Assembly: GCA_021817845.1 (NCBI GenBank)
Contig: JAKAFW010000006.1
Span: 62,001 to 126,000, forward strand
Direction of reading: 5' to 3'
Source: FEN-1297 sp021817845
GTDB taxonomy: Bacteria; Bacteroidota; Ignavibacteria; Ignavibacteriales; Ignavibacteriaceae
DNA length: 64,000 bases
A program made the translations under genes and the position numbers. Below, piece after piece: positions 18,797 to 27,789 of this stretch. Under the pieces are notes generated by a model, which did no database searches, was not told the origin of the DNA, and saw only the letters and a list, made by a program, of their open reading frames with translations. The first letter of the stretch is position 1. The number at the start of each line of letters is the position of its first letter.

Positions 18797-19519
18797 ATGA
18801 TGGAAAAGGTTTTCAAAATATTTGTAGACTTTGACGGCACAATTTCAAAAGAAGATGTTGGCGAAGCAATCTTCCGGGAGTTTGGCAATAAAGAAAAAGT
18901 TGACTCAATAATTACAAGCCTCCTGAAAGATGAAATATCAGCTAAAGATTGCTGGCTGATGTTATGCGATTCGGTAGGAGGAATTGACATTAATAGATTA
19001 AAAAATTTTATTGATAAATTGGAAATTGATTCTACTTTTAAAAACCTTGATAAATATTGTGCTGAAAATAAGATCGAGCTTATTGTACTAAGCGATGGTT
19101 TTGATCTTTATATCAAGAGAATTTTTGAAAGAGAAAATCTTAATCATGTAAGTGTTTACTCCAATAAATTAGAAATAGACGAAAATAACCGTTTGACACC
19201 AGAATTTCCTTATTTCGATGCAAGCTGCACAACATCAGCAAACTGCAAACGAAATCATATTATCAGTCATAGCAGCGATGAAGATTTTACAATATTCATT
19301 GGTGACGGAAATTCTGATAAATATACGTCACAATTTTGCGATTTCATTTTTGCAAAAGATGACTTGCTAAAATTCTGTGAGTTGGAAAGAATCACTTATT
19401 TCCCTTACAATAATTTTGATGATGTGATTTTGAAAATAAACCAGCTAAGATCAAAAAAGAGATTGAAGAAACGGCATCAAGCCGAGCTTAAGCGAAAAGA
19501 AATTTATATGACTGAATAG
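18797..19519 (+). CDS. MtnX-like HAD-IB phosphatase
   Basis: About 241 residues of the haloacid dehalogenase superfamily, subclass IB. Motif I is IFVDFDGTISKEDVG (nucleophile and acid/base Asp), motif II is VLSDGFDLYI, and motif IV is FIGDGNSDKYTS. The closest named relatives are 2-hydroxy-3-keto-5-methylthiopentenyl-1-phosphate phosphatases (MtnX) of methionine salvage. SerB-like phosphatases are the alternative. No other methionine-salvage gene is nearby, so I leave the substrate open. ATG codons lie at 18797 and 18800. A TTG at 18791 overlaps the previous stop codon, so translation is probably coupled. Confidence 0.8.
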   Translation: MMEKVFKIFVDFDGTISKEDVGEAIFREFGNKEKVDSIITSLLKDEISAKDCWLMLCDSVGGIDINRLKNFIDKLEIDSTFKNLDKYCAENKIELIVLSDGFDLYIKRIFERENLNHVSVYSNKLEIDENNRLTPEFPYFDASCTTSANCKRNHIISHSSDEDFTIFIGDGNSDKYTSQFCDFIFAKDDLLKFCELERITYFPYNNFDDVILKINQLRSKKRLKKRHQAELKRKEIYMTE

Positions 19520-19599
19520 AATATGTTCGCCCCGGCTTGTTTTAACATCTGCCGGTATTATTTAATCACAGAAGATAATTTAATAGAAAAAAATATATT

Positions 19600-20187
19600 A
19601 TGTCAAACATCGCCTCTAAATTTTTCAAATACCGGAGTTATACTCCGATACCATTTTTATTGCTAATGTTTTTTTATGAAGAAGCAAACGTGTGGAGCTT
19701 AATTCTTGGTTTTATAATTGCGGTAACCGGCGAATTAATAAGATTGTGGGGAGTAAGCTGGGCGGGAAGCGAAACTCGCACAACAGGCAGCGTTGGCGGA
19801 ACATTTTTAGTCGTAAGCGGTCCGTTTGGGCGGGTTAGAAATCCTCTTTATGTTGGAAATATTTTAATGTACTTTGGCCTTGGAGTTATGTCTTTCTCTA
19901 TTTTTCCTTATCTGCAGATTATTGCCCTGCTTTTCTTTTTTATTCAATATCATTTTATTATAAAAGAAGAAGAAGGATATTTGAGTAAAACTTACGGAAA
20001 GGATTATCAGGATTATCTTAACAATGTACCAAGGTTCATTCCCCGGTTTACGCGTTACAAAGCAAGTAATGTTGAACAGCCTCCATTTGATTTGAAGGAA
20101 GGATTGAAATCGGAAAAAAGGACTTTGCAAGCCTTTACTCTTGTTTCCCTGACAATTTTTCTGCTTTGGTTTTTTAGAAGAATGTAA
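19600..20187 (+). CDS. Isoprenylcysteine/phospholipid methyltransferase-family membrane protein
   Basis: 195 residues with about four or five hydrophobic segments. The C-terminal half carries the ICMT/PEMT signature: GPFGRVRNPLYVGNILMYFG, then EEEGYLSKTYGKDYQDYLNNVPRFIPRF. These motifs form the SAM-binding site in this family of membrane methyltransferases. The substrate cannot be read from sequence; bacterial members modify lipids or small molecules. It lies 8 bp ahead of lpxB, so it is probably in the lipid A operon. That makes an envelope lipid a reasonable guess, though not a proven one. Confidence 0.82.
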   Translation: MSNIASKFFKYRSYTPIPFLLLMFFYEEANVWSLILGFIIAVTGELIRLWGVSWAGSETRTTGSVGGTFLVVSGPFGRVRNPLYVGNILMYFGLGVMSFSIFPYLQIIALLFFFIQYHFIIKEEEGYLSKTYGKDYQDYLNNVPRFIPRFTRYKASNVEQPPFDLKEGLKSEKRTLQAFTLVSLTIFLLWFFRRM

Positions 20188-20194
20188 AATCAAG

Positions 20195-21340
20195 TTGAAG
20201 AATCTTAATAAAAATATTTTAATTATTGCTGGAGAAGCCTCCGGTGATTTGCACGGTGCTTCTTTGGTAAAAGAACTGAAAAAGATTGATAATGCAATTA
20301 AAATTTTCGGAATCGGCGGCGATAAAATGGAAGCAGCCGGAATGGAATTAATTTATCACATTAACAAAATGGCTTTCCTTGGATTTGTTGAAGTGCTGAA
20401 GCATCTTCCGTTTATAAGAAAAGTACAAAAAGATTTGATAGAACTTGTCAAAGAAAAAAATATTCGAAATGCTGTGTTGATCGATTACCCCGGCTTCAAT
20501 TTAAGTATTGCAAAGAAATTGAAAAAGCTAAACTTAAAAATCGTCTATTATATTTCACCCCAAATATGGGCTTGGGGCGCTGGCAGGATTAAGAAGATTC
20601 GAAATCTTGTCAACAAAATGTTGGTTGTGTTTCCTTTTGAAGAAAAATTTTATAGGAAAAGCGGCATTGATGTTGAGTTTGTGGGGCATCCCCTATTAGA
20701 AAGAATTGAAGATTATACTTTTTTAGCGAAAAATGAGCTCTTCCTAAAATTTGGTCTTGAACAGGAAAAAGAGATTTTGCTTATTCTTCCAGGTAGCCGT
20801 TTGCATGAAGTTGAAAAAATATTTCCGGAGAGCATTAAGGCTGCAAAGAAAATTTCTGAAGAATTTAATATGCAAATTGTTGTTGCTTGCGCGCCAAATA
20901 TTGACGATAAAATTTTTAATAGGATTACCAACATCAATAACTTTAAGGTAGTAACGGGTTATACATACGATTTTCTAAAGAACGCTAAAATCGGAATAGT
21001 AAAATCCGGAACTTCAACTTTAGAGGCTGCGCTGTTCGAGCTTCCGATTGTGATCGTGTACAAAACAAGTTTCTTAACATACCTAATCGGGAAAAAATTG
21101 ATTAAGGTCGGTAATATCGGCATGGTAAATATTGTCGCCGGAGAAAAAGTGGCGCCGGAACTTATTCAAGATAATGTTTCTCAAGAAAAAGTTTACACTG
21201 AACTAAAGAGGATTTTATCTGATAAAAACCTATTACTCTCAATCAAGAAAAAGATGTCGGAAATTAGAACAAAGTTAGGAACAAGAGGAGCTTCTGAAAG
21301 AGCAGCGAAAATTATTTACAGAATGCTAAATGAAGCTTAA
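20195..21340 (+). CDS. lpxB: Lipid-A-disaccharide synthase
   Basis: Joins UDP-2,3-diacylglucosamine and lipid X to give the lipid A disaccharide, at the inner face of the cytoplasmic membrane. 381 residues, GT19 family. Family marks: IIAGEASGDLHGASLVKEL at the N-terminus, IDYPGFNLSIAKKLK, YYISPQIWAWGAGRIKKI, FVGHPLLE, LILPGSRLHEVEKIFP and KSGTSTLEAALFELPIVIVYK. The start is TTG at 20195, 8 bp after the methyltransferase stop, with no strong Shine-Dalgarno, consistent with coupled translation. The next gene overlaps it by 11 bp. Confidence 0.97.
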   Translation: MKNLNKNILIIAGEASGDLHGASLVKELKKIDNAIKIFGIGGDKMEAAGMELIYHINKMAFLGFVEVLKHLPFIRKVQKDLIELVKEKNIRNAVLIDYPGFNLSIAKKLKKLNLKIVYYISPQIWAWGAGRIKKIRNLVNKMLVVFPFEEKFYRKSGIDVEFVGHPLLERIEDYTFLAKNELFLKFGLEQEKEILLILPGSRLHEVEKIFPESIKAAKKISEEFNMQIVVACAPNIDDKIFNRITNINNFKVVTGYTYDFLKNAKIGIVKSGTSTLEAALFELPIVIVYKTSFLTYLIGKKLIKVGNIGMVNIVAGEKVAPELIQDNVSQEKVYTELKRILSDKNLLLSIKKKMSEIRTKLGTRGASERAAKIIYRMLNEA

Positions 21341-21989
21341 AACGGCTCGACAGAATTTTTTAAGATTTACAGGACATTATCTTCTTCATTTTGCTTTGAA
21401 TATTCTTTGTAAAAGTTTGAAATTCAATTACACTAATAAACAAGTAATTGAAGATATGGGAATGAAAAAGAAAAATTTTGTTATCGCATTTTGGCACGGC
21501 AGTATGTTACTCCCATGGTTTTTATTTCGCAATAAAAATTTTGCTGCGCTAACGAGTCAAAGCAAGGACGGAGATTTGTTAGCAAAAATTTTGAGACAAT
21601 GGAATTTTAATGTTGTAAGAGGTTCTAGCAGTCAAGGCGGCGATGTGGCACTGGGAATTTTAATAGACTTTGCAAAAAATAATAGGTCTATAGCCTTAAC
21701 TCCGGACGGACCGAGAGGTCCTTTTCATCAATTTAAAGCTGGTGCCGTTATTACCGCAAAGAAAAGCAGTTTGCCCCTTGTGCTCGTAGCCGTTGGAATA
21801 AAACGCAAAAGAATTCTAAAAAGCTGGGATAAGTTTGAAATCCCTAAGCTTTTTTCCAGTGTAAATATTTTATTTTCTGATCCGATTTATGTTGATGCTA
21901 ATTTAAGTCACGATGAAACTTCGAAAGAAATTGAAAAATGTGAGCTGCTGTTAAATGAACTACATGATAAGGCAAATAGGTTTTTATGA
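21330..21989 (+). CDS. DUF374 lysophospholipid-acyltransferase-like protein, probable late lipid A acyltransferase
   Basis: 219 residues of the LPLAT superfamily, DUF374 branch. Visible: FVIAFWHGSMLLPWF (the HG of the acyltransferase motif), LTSQSKDGDLLAKILRQW, VVRGSSSQGG and ALTPDGPRGPFHQFKAGAV, the second conserved acceptor-site block. It is sandwiched between lpxB (11-bp overlap) and lpxK (25-bp gap). I therefore infer that it adds a secondary acyl chain to lipid A, the task of LpxL/LpxM elsewhere. Phospholipid acylation is the alternative. Confidence 0.85.
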   Translation: MKLKTARQNFLRFTGHYLLHFALNILCKSLKFNYTNKQVIEDMGMKKKNFVIAFWHGSMLLPWFLFRNKNFAALTSQSKDGDLLAKILRQWNFNVVRGSSSQGGDVALGILIDFAKNNRSIALTPDGPRGPFHQFKAGAVITAKKSSLPLVLVAVGIKRKRILKSWDKFEIPKLFSSVNILFSDPIYVDANLSHDETSKEIEKCELLLNELHDKANRFL

Positions 21990-22014
21990 AAATATTCATT
22001 AGTGAATCGATTTA

Positions 22015-23061
22015 ATGAAATTATTAAAGATAATATTGCTTCCTTTGCTTCCTATCTATGCGTTGATAGTTAGACTAAGAAATATTTTCTTCGACACAAA
22101 TATTTTTAAGAGCAGAAAAGTAGGGGCAAAAATTATATCAGTCGGAAATCTTACTGTAGGTGGTTCCGGCAAAACTCCGATGGTAATTTATCTTTTAAAT
22201 CTTCTAAAAAAGGAAGATGTGCAAGCTGGAGTATTGAGTAGAGGTTACGGAAGAAAATCTCGCGGCTATGTTTTGGTTTCTAACAAAGGAAAAATTCTTA
22301 CTACGGTCGACCAATGCGGAGATGAAATTTTTCATACTGCTAAAGAAACAAAAGCACCAGCTGCTGTTTCTGAAAATCGAGTTAAAGGCGCAATAAGATT
22401 AATTAAAGAAACCGGTATAAAAGCCATAGTTCTTGATGATGCATTTCAACACCGCTGGATTTATCGCGATGTAAACATTCTTTTGTTTGAACAGCGGTTC
22501 TTAACAGATACAGGATTATTTAATCAAAGCTTACTTCCTGCAGGATTGATGAGAGAACCGTTCAGCTCAATTAAAAGAGCGGATGCTATTATCATAAATA
22601 GAAAATTTTCTGAGATTTCCGATGTGCCTGTAAATTTAAAAACATTTTTCAACGATATAAAAAGCTTTACGGCATTTTATGAAGCAATAGGATTCGTTGA
22701 TATAAAAAAACAGACCTTCTATAAAATAGGAGATTTTGAAGGACAGAAAAGCTTGGTGGTCTCCGGAATTGCAAATCCATTTTCGTTTATCAATGCACTG
22801 AAACAAACGAAAGTAGATACACAAAACCAGATCATGTTTAGAGATCATAAAAATTATACCTTAAAAGAAGTCCATAGAATTAGAAAAGAATTTTATGACA
22901 CAAATTCTCACTCGGTTGTAACAACAGAAAAAGATGCAGTTAAACTCTATAAGTTTTCTAAGGAACTAGACGATATTGATATTTTCTATTTGAAGATTCA
23001 AATTAAAATGGATGATGAAAAATCGTTCAAAGAATTTTTGTTTAATAAACTATCAACTTAA
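22015..23061 (+). CDS. lpxK: Tetraacyldisaccharide 4'-kinase
   Basis: Phosphorylates the 4' position of the lipid A disaccharide. 348 residues. The N-terminus has one membrane-associated hydrophobic helix (LLKIILLPLLPIYALIVRL). The P-loop ISVGNLTVGGSGKTPMVIYL follows, then VLSRGYGRK, the catalytic DDAFQHRWIYRDVNILLF, and a C-terminal MFRDHKNYTL and TTEKDAVKL. All are expected in LpxK. It closes the lpxB-DUF374-lpxK set. KdtA/WaaA and earlier Lpx enzymes are not in the window. Confidence 0.97.
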   Translation: MKLLKIILLPLLPIYALIVRLRNIFFDTNIFKSRKVGAKIISVGNLTVGGSGKTPMVIYLLNLLKKEDVQAGVLSRGYGRKSRGYVLVSNKGKILTTVDQCGDEIFHTAKETKAPAAVSENRVKGAIRLIKETGIKAIVLDDAFQHRWIYRDVNILLFEQRFLTDTGLFNQSLLPAGLMREPFSSIKRADAIIINRKFSEISDVPVNLKTFFNDIKSFTAFYEAIGFVDIKKQTFYKIGDFEGQKSLVVSGIANPFSFINALKQTKVDTQNQIMFRDHKNYTLKEVHRIRKEFYDTNSHSVVTTEKDAVKLYKFSKELDDIDIFYLKIQIKMDDEKSFKEFLFNKLST

Positions 23062-23145
23062 TAAAGGACGAAAGAAATAAACAAACAATAAAATTAGATC
23101 AAAATGTTTTCTGTATTATTAAATTAATTTAAAGGAAAAATAAAA

Positions 23146-25932
23146 ATGGCAAAACAACAAAAATATGTTTACTTCTTCGGCAATCTTAAAGCCGAGGGTA
23201 AAGCAGATATGAAAAATCTTCTTGGTGGTAAAGGCGCTAACCTTGCGGAAATGGTAAACATCAGCTTACCGGTTCCCGCTGGCTTCACAATTACAACCGA
23301 AGTATGCACCTATTATTATGATAATAAAAATAAATATCCTAAGGAACTAAAAGACCAGGTCATTTCCGCATTAAAAAAAGTTGAGACTGCAATGGGCGCA
23401 AAATTTGGCGACTCATCTAATCCACTTTTAGTCTCTGTTAGAAGCGGCGCAAGGGCTTCTATGCCCGGAATGATGGATACAATCCTTAACCTTGGATTAA
23501 ATGATATAACAGTTCAAGGAGTAATTAAGAAAACTAACAACCCTCGCTTTGCATACGATTCTTACAGAAGATTCGTTCAAATGTACGGCGACGTAGTGCT
23601 TGGGCTTAAGCCGGTTGACAAGCATGATGAAGATCCGTTTGAAGTAATTCTTGAAAAGAAAAAACATGCTAATGGAGTTAAACTTGATACAGAATTAACA
23701 GCAGACCATCTGAAAGAATTAGTTGAAGAATTCAAAACGGCTATCAAAGAAAAAACCGGTTATGATTTTCCTAATGATCCAATGGAACAACTTTGGGGTG
23801 CAGTAGGTGCAGTATTCGGTTCGTGGATGAACGATAGAGCAATTGTTTATAGAAAATTAAACGGTATACCTGCGAGTTGGGGAACCGCTGTTAATGTTCA
23901 GTCAATGGTGTTTGGAAATATGGGAGAGGATTCAGGAACCGGAGTTGCATTTACCCGTGATCCTGCTGCAGGCGATAATATTTTCTATGGTGAATATCTG
24001 TTTAACGCCCAGGGTGAAGATGTCGTTGCTGGCATAAGAACTCCCCTTCCGATCGCAAAATTAAATGAAGATGACCCTGTTATTTATAAACAGCTTGACG
24101 GAATTAGAAAAACTCTTGAAAAACATTATAAAGACATGATGGATATTGAGTTTACAATTCAACAGGGAAAGTTGTGGATGCTTCAGTGCCGGGTAGGGAA
24201 GAGAACTGGCTTTGCAGCAGTTAAAATGGCTGTTGATATGGTCAAAGAAAAATTAATTGAAAAGGAAGAAGCTATTAATCGTATTGAACCGAATCAGTTA
24301 AATCAATTGCTTCGCCCAATCTTTGATCTAGAACAAAAACGTAAATCAATTGATGCTGGTAATTTTCTTGCAAAAGGATTGAACGCCGGGCCTGGCGCTG
24401 CTTCAGGAAAAATTGCTTTGAGTGCTCAAGATGCTGAAGAGATGGCGGCTAAGGGAGACAAAGTTATTCTCGTAAGAATTGAAACATCTCCCGAGGACAT
24501 TAAAGGAATGAACGCCTCAGAAGGTATTTTAACGGCACGCGGAGGTATGACTTCCCACGCTGCTTTAGTTGCTCGTCAAATGGGAAAAGTTTGCGTTGCT
24601 GGTTGCGGAACATTAAAGATTAATTATAAAGAAAGGTCAGTCGGAGTAGAAGGAAAAGACCTTCTTCTTCACGAAGGAGATTATATCTCTATAGACGGAA
24701 CGACCGGCGAAGTAATTTCGGGAAAAATCGAGACAAAACCTTCAGAAGTCATTCAGGTTTTAATTAATAAAACACTTGATCCGAAAGATTCACCCGTTTA
24801 TCAAACTTATGCAAGCTTGATGAGTTGGGCAGATAAATTGAGGAAGCTTAACATCAGAACGAATGCAGACCAGCCGGATCAAGCCGCTAATGCTGTTGCC
24901 TTCGGGGCTGAAGGAATCGGGCTTTGCCGAACCGAACACATGTTCTTTGGAGGAGACAGAATAATGGCTGTTAGAAAAATGATCGTCTCGGATACCGTTG
25001 AAGACAGAAAGGCAGCGCTTGCGGAACTTCTTCCACTTCAAAGGGAAGACTTCCACGGAATTTTTGAAGTGATGAAGGGTTTACCGACAACTATTAGGAC
25101 GCTTGATCCCCCGCTTCACGAATTTTTACCTCATGAAGAGAAAGAGCAAATAGAGCTTGCAAATGCATTAAATATCCCTCTTGAAAAATTGAAACAGAAA
25201 ATCGACAACTTGCATGAATTCAATCCTATGCTAGGTTTTAGAGGCTGCCGCCTTGGCATTTTTTACCCGGAAATAACGGAAATGCAAGCCCGCGCCATTA
25301 TGGAAGCTGCTTGCGATGTAGCTGCGATGGGAATAAAAGTTAAGCCGGAAATCATGATTCCTCTCGTTAGTGATCTTAATGAATTTAAACTTCAGGAATC
25401 AATTGTAAGAAGAGTAGCTGAAGAAGTTATGAAAGAAAAAGGAAAGAAGATTAGCTACATGGTTGGAACAATGATTGAGCTTCCGAGAGCTGCTATTACC
25501 GCTGATAAAATTGCACAACGTGCGGAATTTTTCAGTTTTGGGACGAACGATCTTACCCAAACAACCTTTGGTCTTTCAAGAGATGATGCTGGTAAATTTC
25601 TTCCTCTTTATGTTCAAGATGAAATTTTACCAAACGATCCTTTTGAAGTTCTTGACCAAGAAGGAGTAGGACAACTTGTAAAAATGGGAACTGAAAGAGG
25701 TCGTTCAACTCGCCCCGACCTTAAGGTTGGTATTTGTGGTGAGCATGGTGGTGAACCGGCTTCGGTTGAATTTTGTCACAGAACGGGTTTGAACTACGTA
25801 AGCTGTTCACCGTTCAGAGTACCGATTGCAAGATTAGCCGCTGCCCGTGCAGTTGTAAAAGAGATGTCCCAAAAGACAACTAAAGCAAAGGCAAAGACTG
25901 CTAAGAGAACTACTTCTTCAAAGAAGAAATAA
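23146..25932 (+). CDS. ppdK: Pyruvate, phosphate dikinase
   Basis: Interconverts pyruvate, ATP and phosphate with PEP, AMP and pyrophosphate. 928 residues. Domain order: N-terminal nucleotide-binding domain (YFFGNLKAEGKADMKNLLGG, SVRSGARASMPGMMDTILNLG), the swivelling phospho-His domain with His471 in ARGGMTSHAALVARQMGK, and the PEP/pyruvate barrel (GEGIGLCRTEHMFF in variant form GAEGIGLCRTEHMFF, FGTNDLTQTTFGLSRDD, GICGEHGGEP). The enzyme proper ends near ARAVVKEMSQ. About 20 further residues are almost only Lys, Thr, Ala, Arg and Ser (907-928), an unusual basic tail. It has its own promoter gap upstream and a hairpin after it. Confidence 0.97.
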   Translation: MAKQQKYVYFFGNLKAEGKADMKNLLGGKGANLAEMVNISLPVPAGFTITTEVCTYYYDNKNKYPKELKDQVISALKKVETAMGAKFGDSSNPLLVSVRSGARASMPGMMDTILNLGLNDITVQGVIKKTNNPRFAYDSYRRFVQMYGDVVLGLKPVDKHDEDPFEVILEKKKHANGVKLDTELTADHLKELVEEFKTAIKEKTGYDFPNDPMEQLWGAVGAVFGSWMNDRAIVYRKLNGIPASWGTAVNVQSMVFGNMGEDSGTGVAFTRDPAAGDNIFYGEYLFNAQGEDVVAGIRTPLPIAKLNEDDPVIYKQLDGIRKTLEKHYKDMMDIEFTIQQGKLWMLQCRVGKRTGFAAVKMAVDMVKEKLIEKEEAINRIEPNQLNQLLRPIFDLEQKRKSIDAGNFLAKGLNAGPGAASGKIALSAQDAEEMAAKGDKVILVRIETSPEDIKGMNASEGILTARGGMTSHAALVARQMGKVCVAGCGTLKINYKERSVGVEGKDLLLHEGDYISIDGTTGEVISGKIETKPSEVIQVLINKTLDPKDSPVYQTYASLMSWADKLRKLNIRTNADQPDQAANAVAFGAEGIGLCRTEHMFFGGDRIMAVRKMIVSDTVEDRKAALAELLPLQREDFHGIFEVMKGLPTTIRTLDPPLHEFLPHEEKEQIELANALNIPLEKLKQKIDNLHEFNPMLGFRGCRLGIFYPEITEMQARAIMEAACDVAAMGIKVKPEIMIPLVSDLNEFKLQESIVRRVAEEVMKEKGKKISYMVGTMIELPRAAITADKIAQRAEFFSFGTNDLTQTTFGLSRDDAGKFLPLYVQDEILPNDPFEVLDQEGVGQLVKMGTERGRSTRPDLKVGICGEHGGEPASVEFCHRTGLNYVSCSPFRVPIARLAAARAVVKEMSQKTTKAKAKTAKRTTSSKKK

Positions 25933-25951
25933 TTTATAACTAAATTCATGC

Positions 25952-25985
25952 GAAGGGAGTTTATTAAACTCCCTTCTTGAATTAA
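25952..25985 (+). terminator. Hairpin after ppdK
   Basis: GAAGGGAGTTT (25952-25962), loop ATT, AAACTCCCTTC (25966-25976), then TTGAATTAAC. A perfect 11-bp stem 20 bp after the stop. The T-run is weak, so termination may be partial. queA follows at 26013. Confidence 0.7.
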
Positions 25986-26012
25986 CTTTTAACTAAACAA
26001 AGGTAATGAAGA

Positions 26013-27047
26013 ATGAAATTATCAGACTTCAAATATAATCTGCCAAAGACTCAGATTGCTAAATATCCGGTATCACCGAGAGACAAGTCAAAGTTGATGG
26101 TACTTAATAAAAAAACAGAGGAAATTGAAAACAAAACTTTCAGTGATGTTGCAGATTATATGGAAAAAGGCGATATCTTAGTCGTCAACGAAACACGTGT
26201 GTTTCAGGCAAGACTGTATGGCAAGAAAGAAAAAACAAATGCAAAAATTGAAGTGTTTTTGCTACGAGAGCTTAACGCCGAGGAATGCATCTGGGATGTA
26301 ATTGTTGACCCGGCAAGAAAAGTCAGAATTGGAAATAAGATATATTTTAACGACAAACTTTGGTGCGAAGTAATTGATAACACAACTTCAAGAGGAAGAA
26401 CGGTCAGGTTCAATCAGCCTGGAAATGTTTTTAAAGCAGTAGAAAAGATCGGTTTTACACCTCTGCCGCCTTACATAAAAAGAGAACCGGAAGCTTCTGA
26501 TAAAGAAGATTATCAAACAGTTTATGCACGCGTAGACGGTGCTGTCGCAGCCCCGACTGCCGGTTTGCATTTTACTCCAAAGCTTTTGGCAAAAATTGAA
26601 AAGAAGGGAATTTTAATCGTCCCGGTGATTCTTCATATTGGTTTGGGAACATTTAGACCGGTTGAGGTCGAAGACCTTACGAAGCACAAAATGGACTCGG
26701 AATATTTTGAAATTTCACCAAAATCAGCCGAGCTTATTAATAAATCAATTGCAGCAAAGCATCATGTTTTTGTTGTAGGCACAAGCGCTTGCCGTGCACT
26801 TGAAACAAGCACAACCGCTGAGGGATTTGTGAAGCCAAATAGAGGCTGGACTGACAAGTTCATTTATCCTCCTTTTGATTTCAAAGTTACGGATAAACTT
26901 ATTACAAACTTTCACGTACCGGAATCTACATTACTGATGCTTGTTTGCGCTTTAGGAGGTACTGAGTTTGTAATGAAAGGGTATAAAAAGGCACTTAAAG
27001 AAAATTATAGGTTTCTAAGCTACGGCGATGCAATGCTTGTCTTATGA
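26013..27047 (+). CDS. queA: S-adenosylmethionine:tRNA ribosyltransferase-isomerase
   Basis: Transfers the ribosyl group of SAM to preQ1 in tRNA, making epoxyqueuosine. 344 residues, the family length. Marks: FKYNLPKTQIAKYPVSPRDKSKLM, GDILVVNETRVFQARLYG, the long conserved TPLPPYIKREPEASDKEDYQ, YARVDGAVAAPTAGLHFT, HIGLGTFRPVEVEDLTKHKM, and TNFHVPESTLLMLVCALGG near the end. ispD overlaps its stop by 4 bp (ATGA), so the two form an operon. No other queuosine gene is in the window. Confidence 0.97.
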   Translation: MKLSDFKYNLPKTQIAKYPVSPRDKSKLMVLNKKTEEIENKTFSDVADYMEKGDILVVNETRVFQARLYGKKEKTNAKIEVFLLRELNAEECIWDVIVDPARKVRIGNKIYFNDKLWCEVIDNTTSRGRTVRFNQPGNVFKAVEKIGFTPLPPYIKREPEASDKEDYQTVYARVDGAVAAPTAGLHFTPKLLAKIEKKGILIVPVILHIGLGTFRPVEVEDLTKHKMDSEYFEISPKSAELINKSIAAKHHVFVVGTSACRALETSTTAEGFVKPNRGWTDKFIYPPFDFKVTDKLITNFHVPESTLLMLVCALGGTEFVMKGYKKALKENYRFLSYGDAMLVL

Positions 27048-27721
27048 AAACTTATGCAATTATTCCTGCTGCGGGTAAAGGTATTAGGAGCGGATTTGCC
27101 GCTCCTAAACAATATCTTAAGATTGGGGGGAAAGAAATAATTGTTTACACACTTGAAATTTTTCAAAAAAATAAATTGGTTGATGAAATAATTCTTGCCG
27201 TTGATCCTTACTATTTTAAACTACTTCAAAAGCTAAAAGAGAAATACGGATTGACAAAAATTCAATCTATTGTTGAGGGCGGTAAAGAGCGTCAGGACTC
27301 GGTTTACAATGCACTAAAAGTTTTAAGAGCAAAAGCTAATGACCTTGTTGTTGTACATGATGCTGCCCGCCCCCTTCTTCCGGCAAACATACTTACAGAT
27401 TCAATTTTATCTGCAAAAAAAAATGGTAACGCACTTGTCTGCGTTAAAGTGCAGGATACTTTAATTAAAGGGAAAGAAAAAGTTGAATCTTATATTAGCC
27501 GTGAGGAAATATTTTTTGTCCAAACACCGCAGATTTTTTTATACAAAGATTTAATGGGTGCTATGAATAAAGCTTATAGAGACAACTTCTATGGTACTGA
27601 CGAGTCGATGCTTATTAAAAGACTTGGAAAGAAAGTTCATTTATTCGAAGGCTCAATTATGAACTTCAAGATTACTAGGAAAAACGATATTGATCTCTTT
27701 AAGAGCCTAATAAGGAAATAA
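27044..27721 (+). CDS. ispD: 2-C-methyl-D-erythritol 4-phosphate cytidylyltransferase
   Basis: Second enzyme of the MEP isoprenoid pathway after DXR: couples MEP to CTP. 225 residues. The nucleotide-binding start AIIPAAGKGIRSGFAAPKQYLKIGGK, the block EGGKERQDSVYNAL, and VHDAARPLLP are typical, as is YGTDESMLIKRLG near the C-terminus. The ATG overlaps the queA stop (ATGA), so translation is coupled. Confidence 0.96.
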   Translation: MKTYAIIPAAGKGIRSGFAAPKQYLKIGGKEIIVYTLEIFQKNKLVDEIILAVDPYYFKLLQKLKEKYGLTKIQSIVEGGKERQDSVYNALKVLRAKANDLVVVHDAARPLLPANILTDSILSAKKNGNALVCVKVQDTLIKGKEKVESYISREEIFFVQTPQIFLYKDLMGAMNKAYRDNFYGTDESMLIKRLGKKVHLFEGSIMNFKITRKNDIDLFKSLIRK

Positions 27722-27789
27722 AACGCTTGCCCATCGATTATGATAATTATAAAAATGCTAATGTCCCTAGCAAATAGAATCAAACATTT

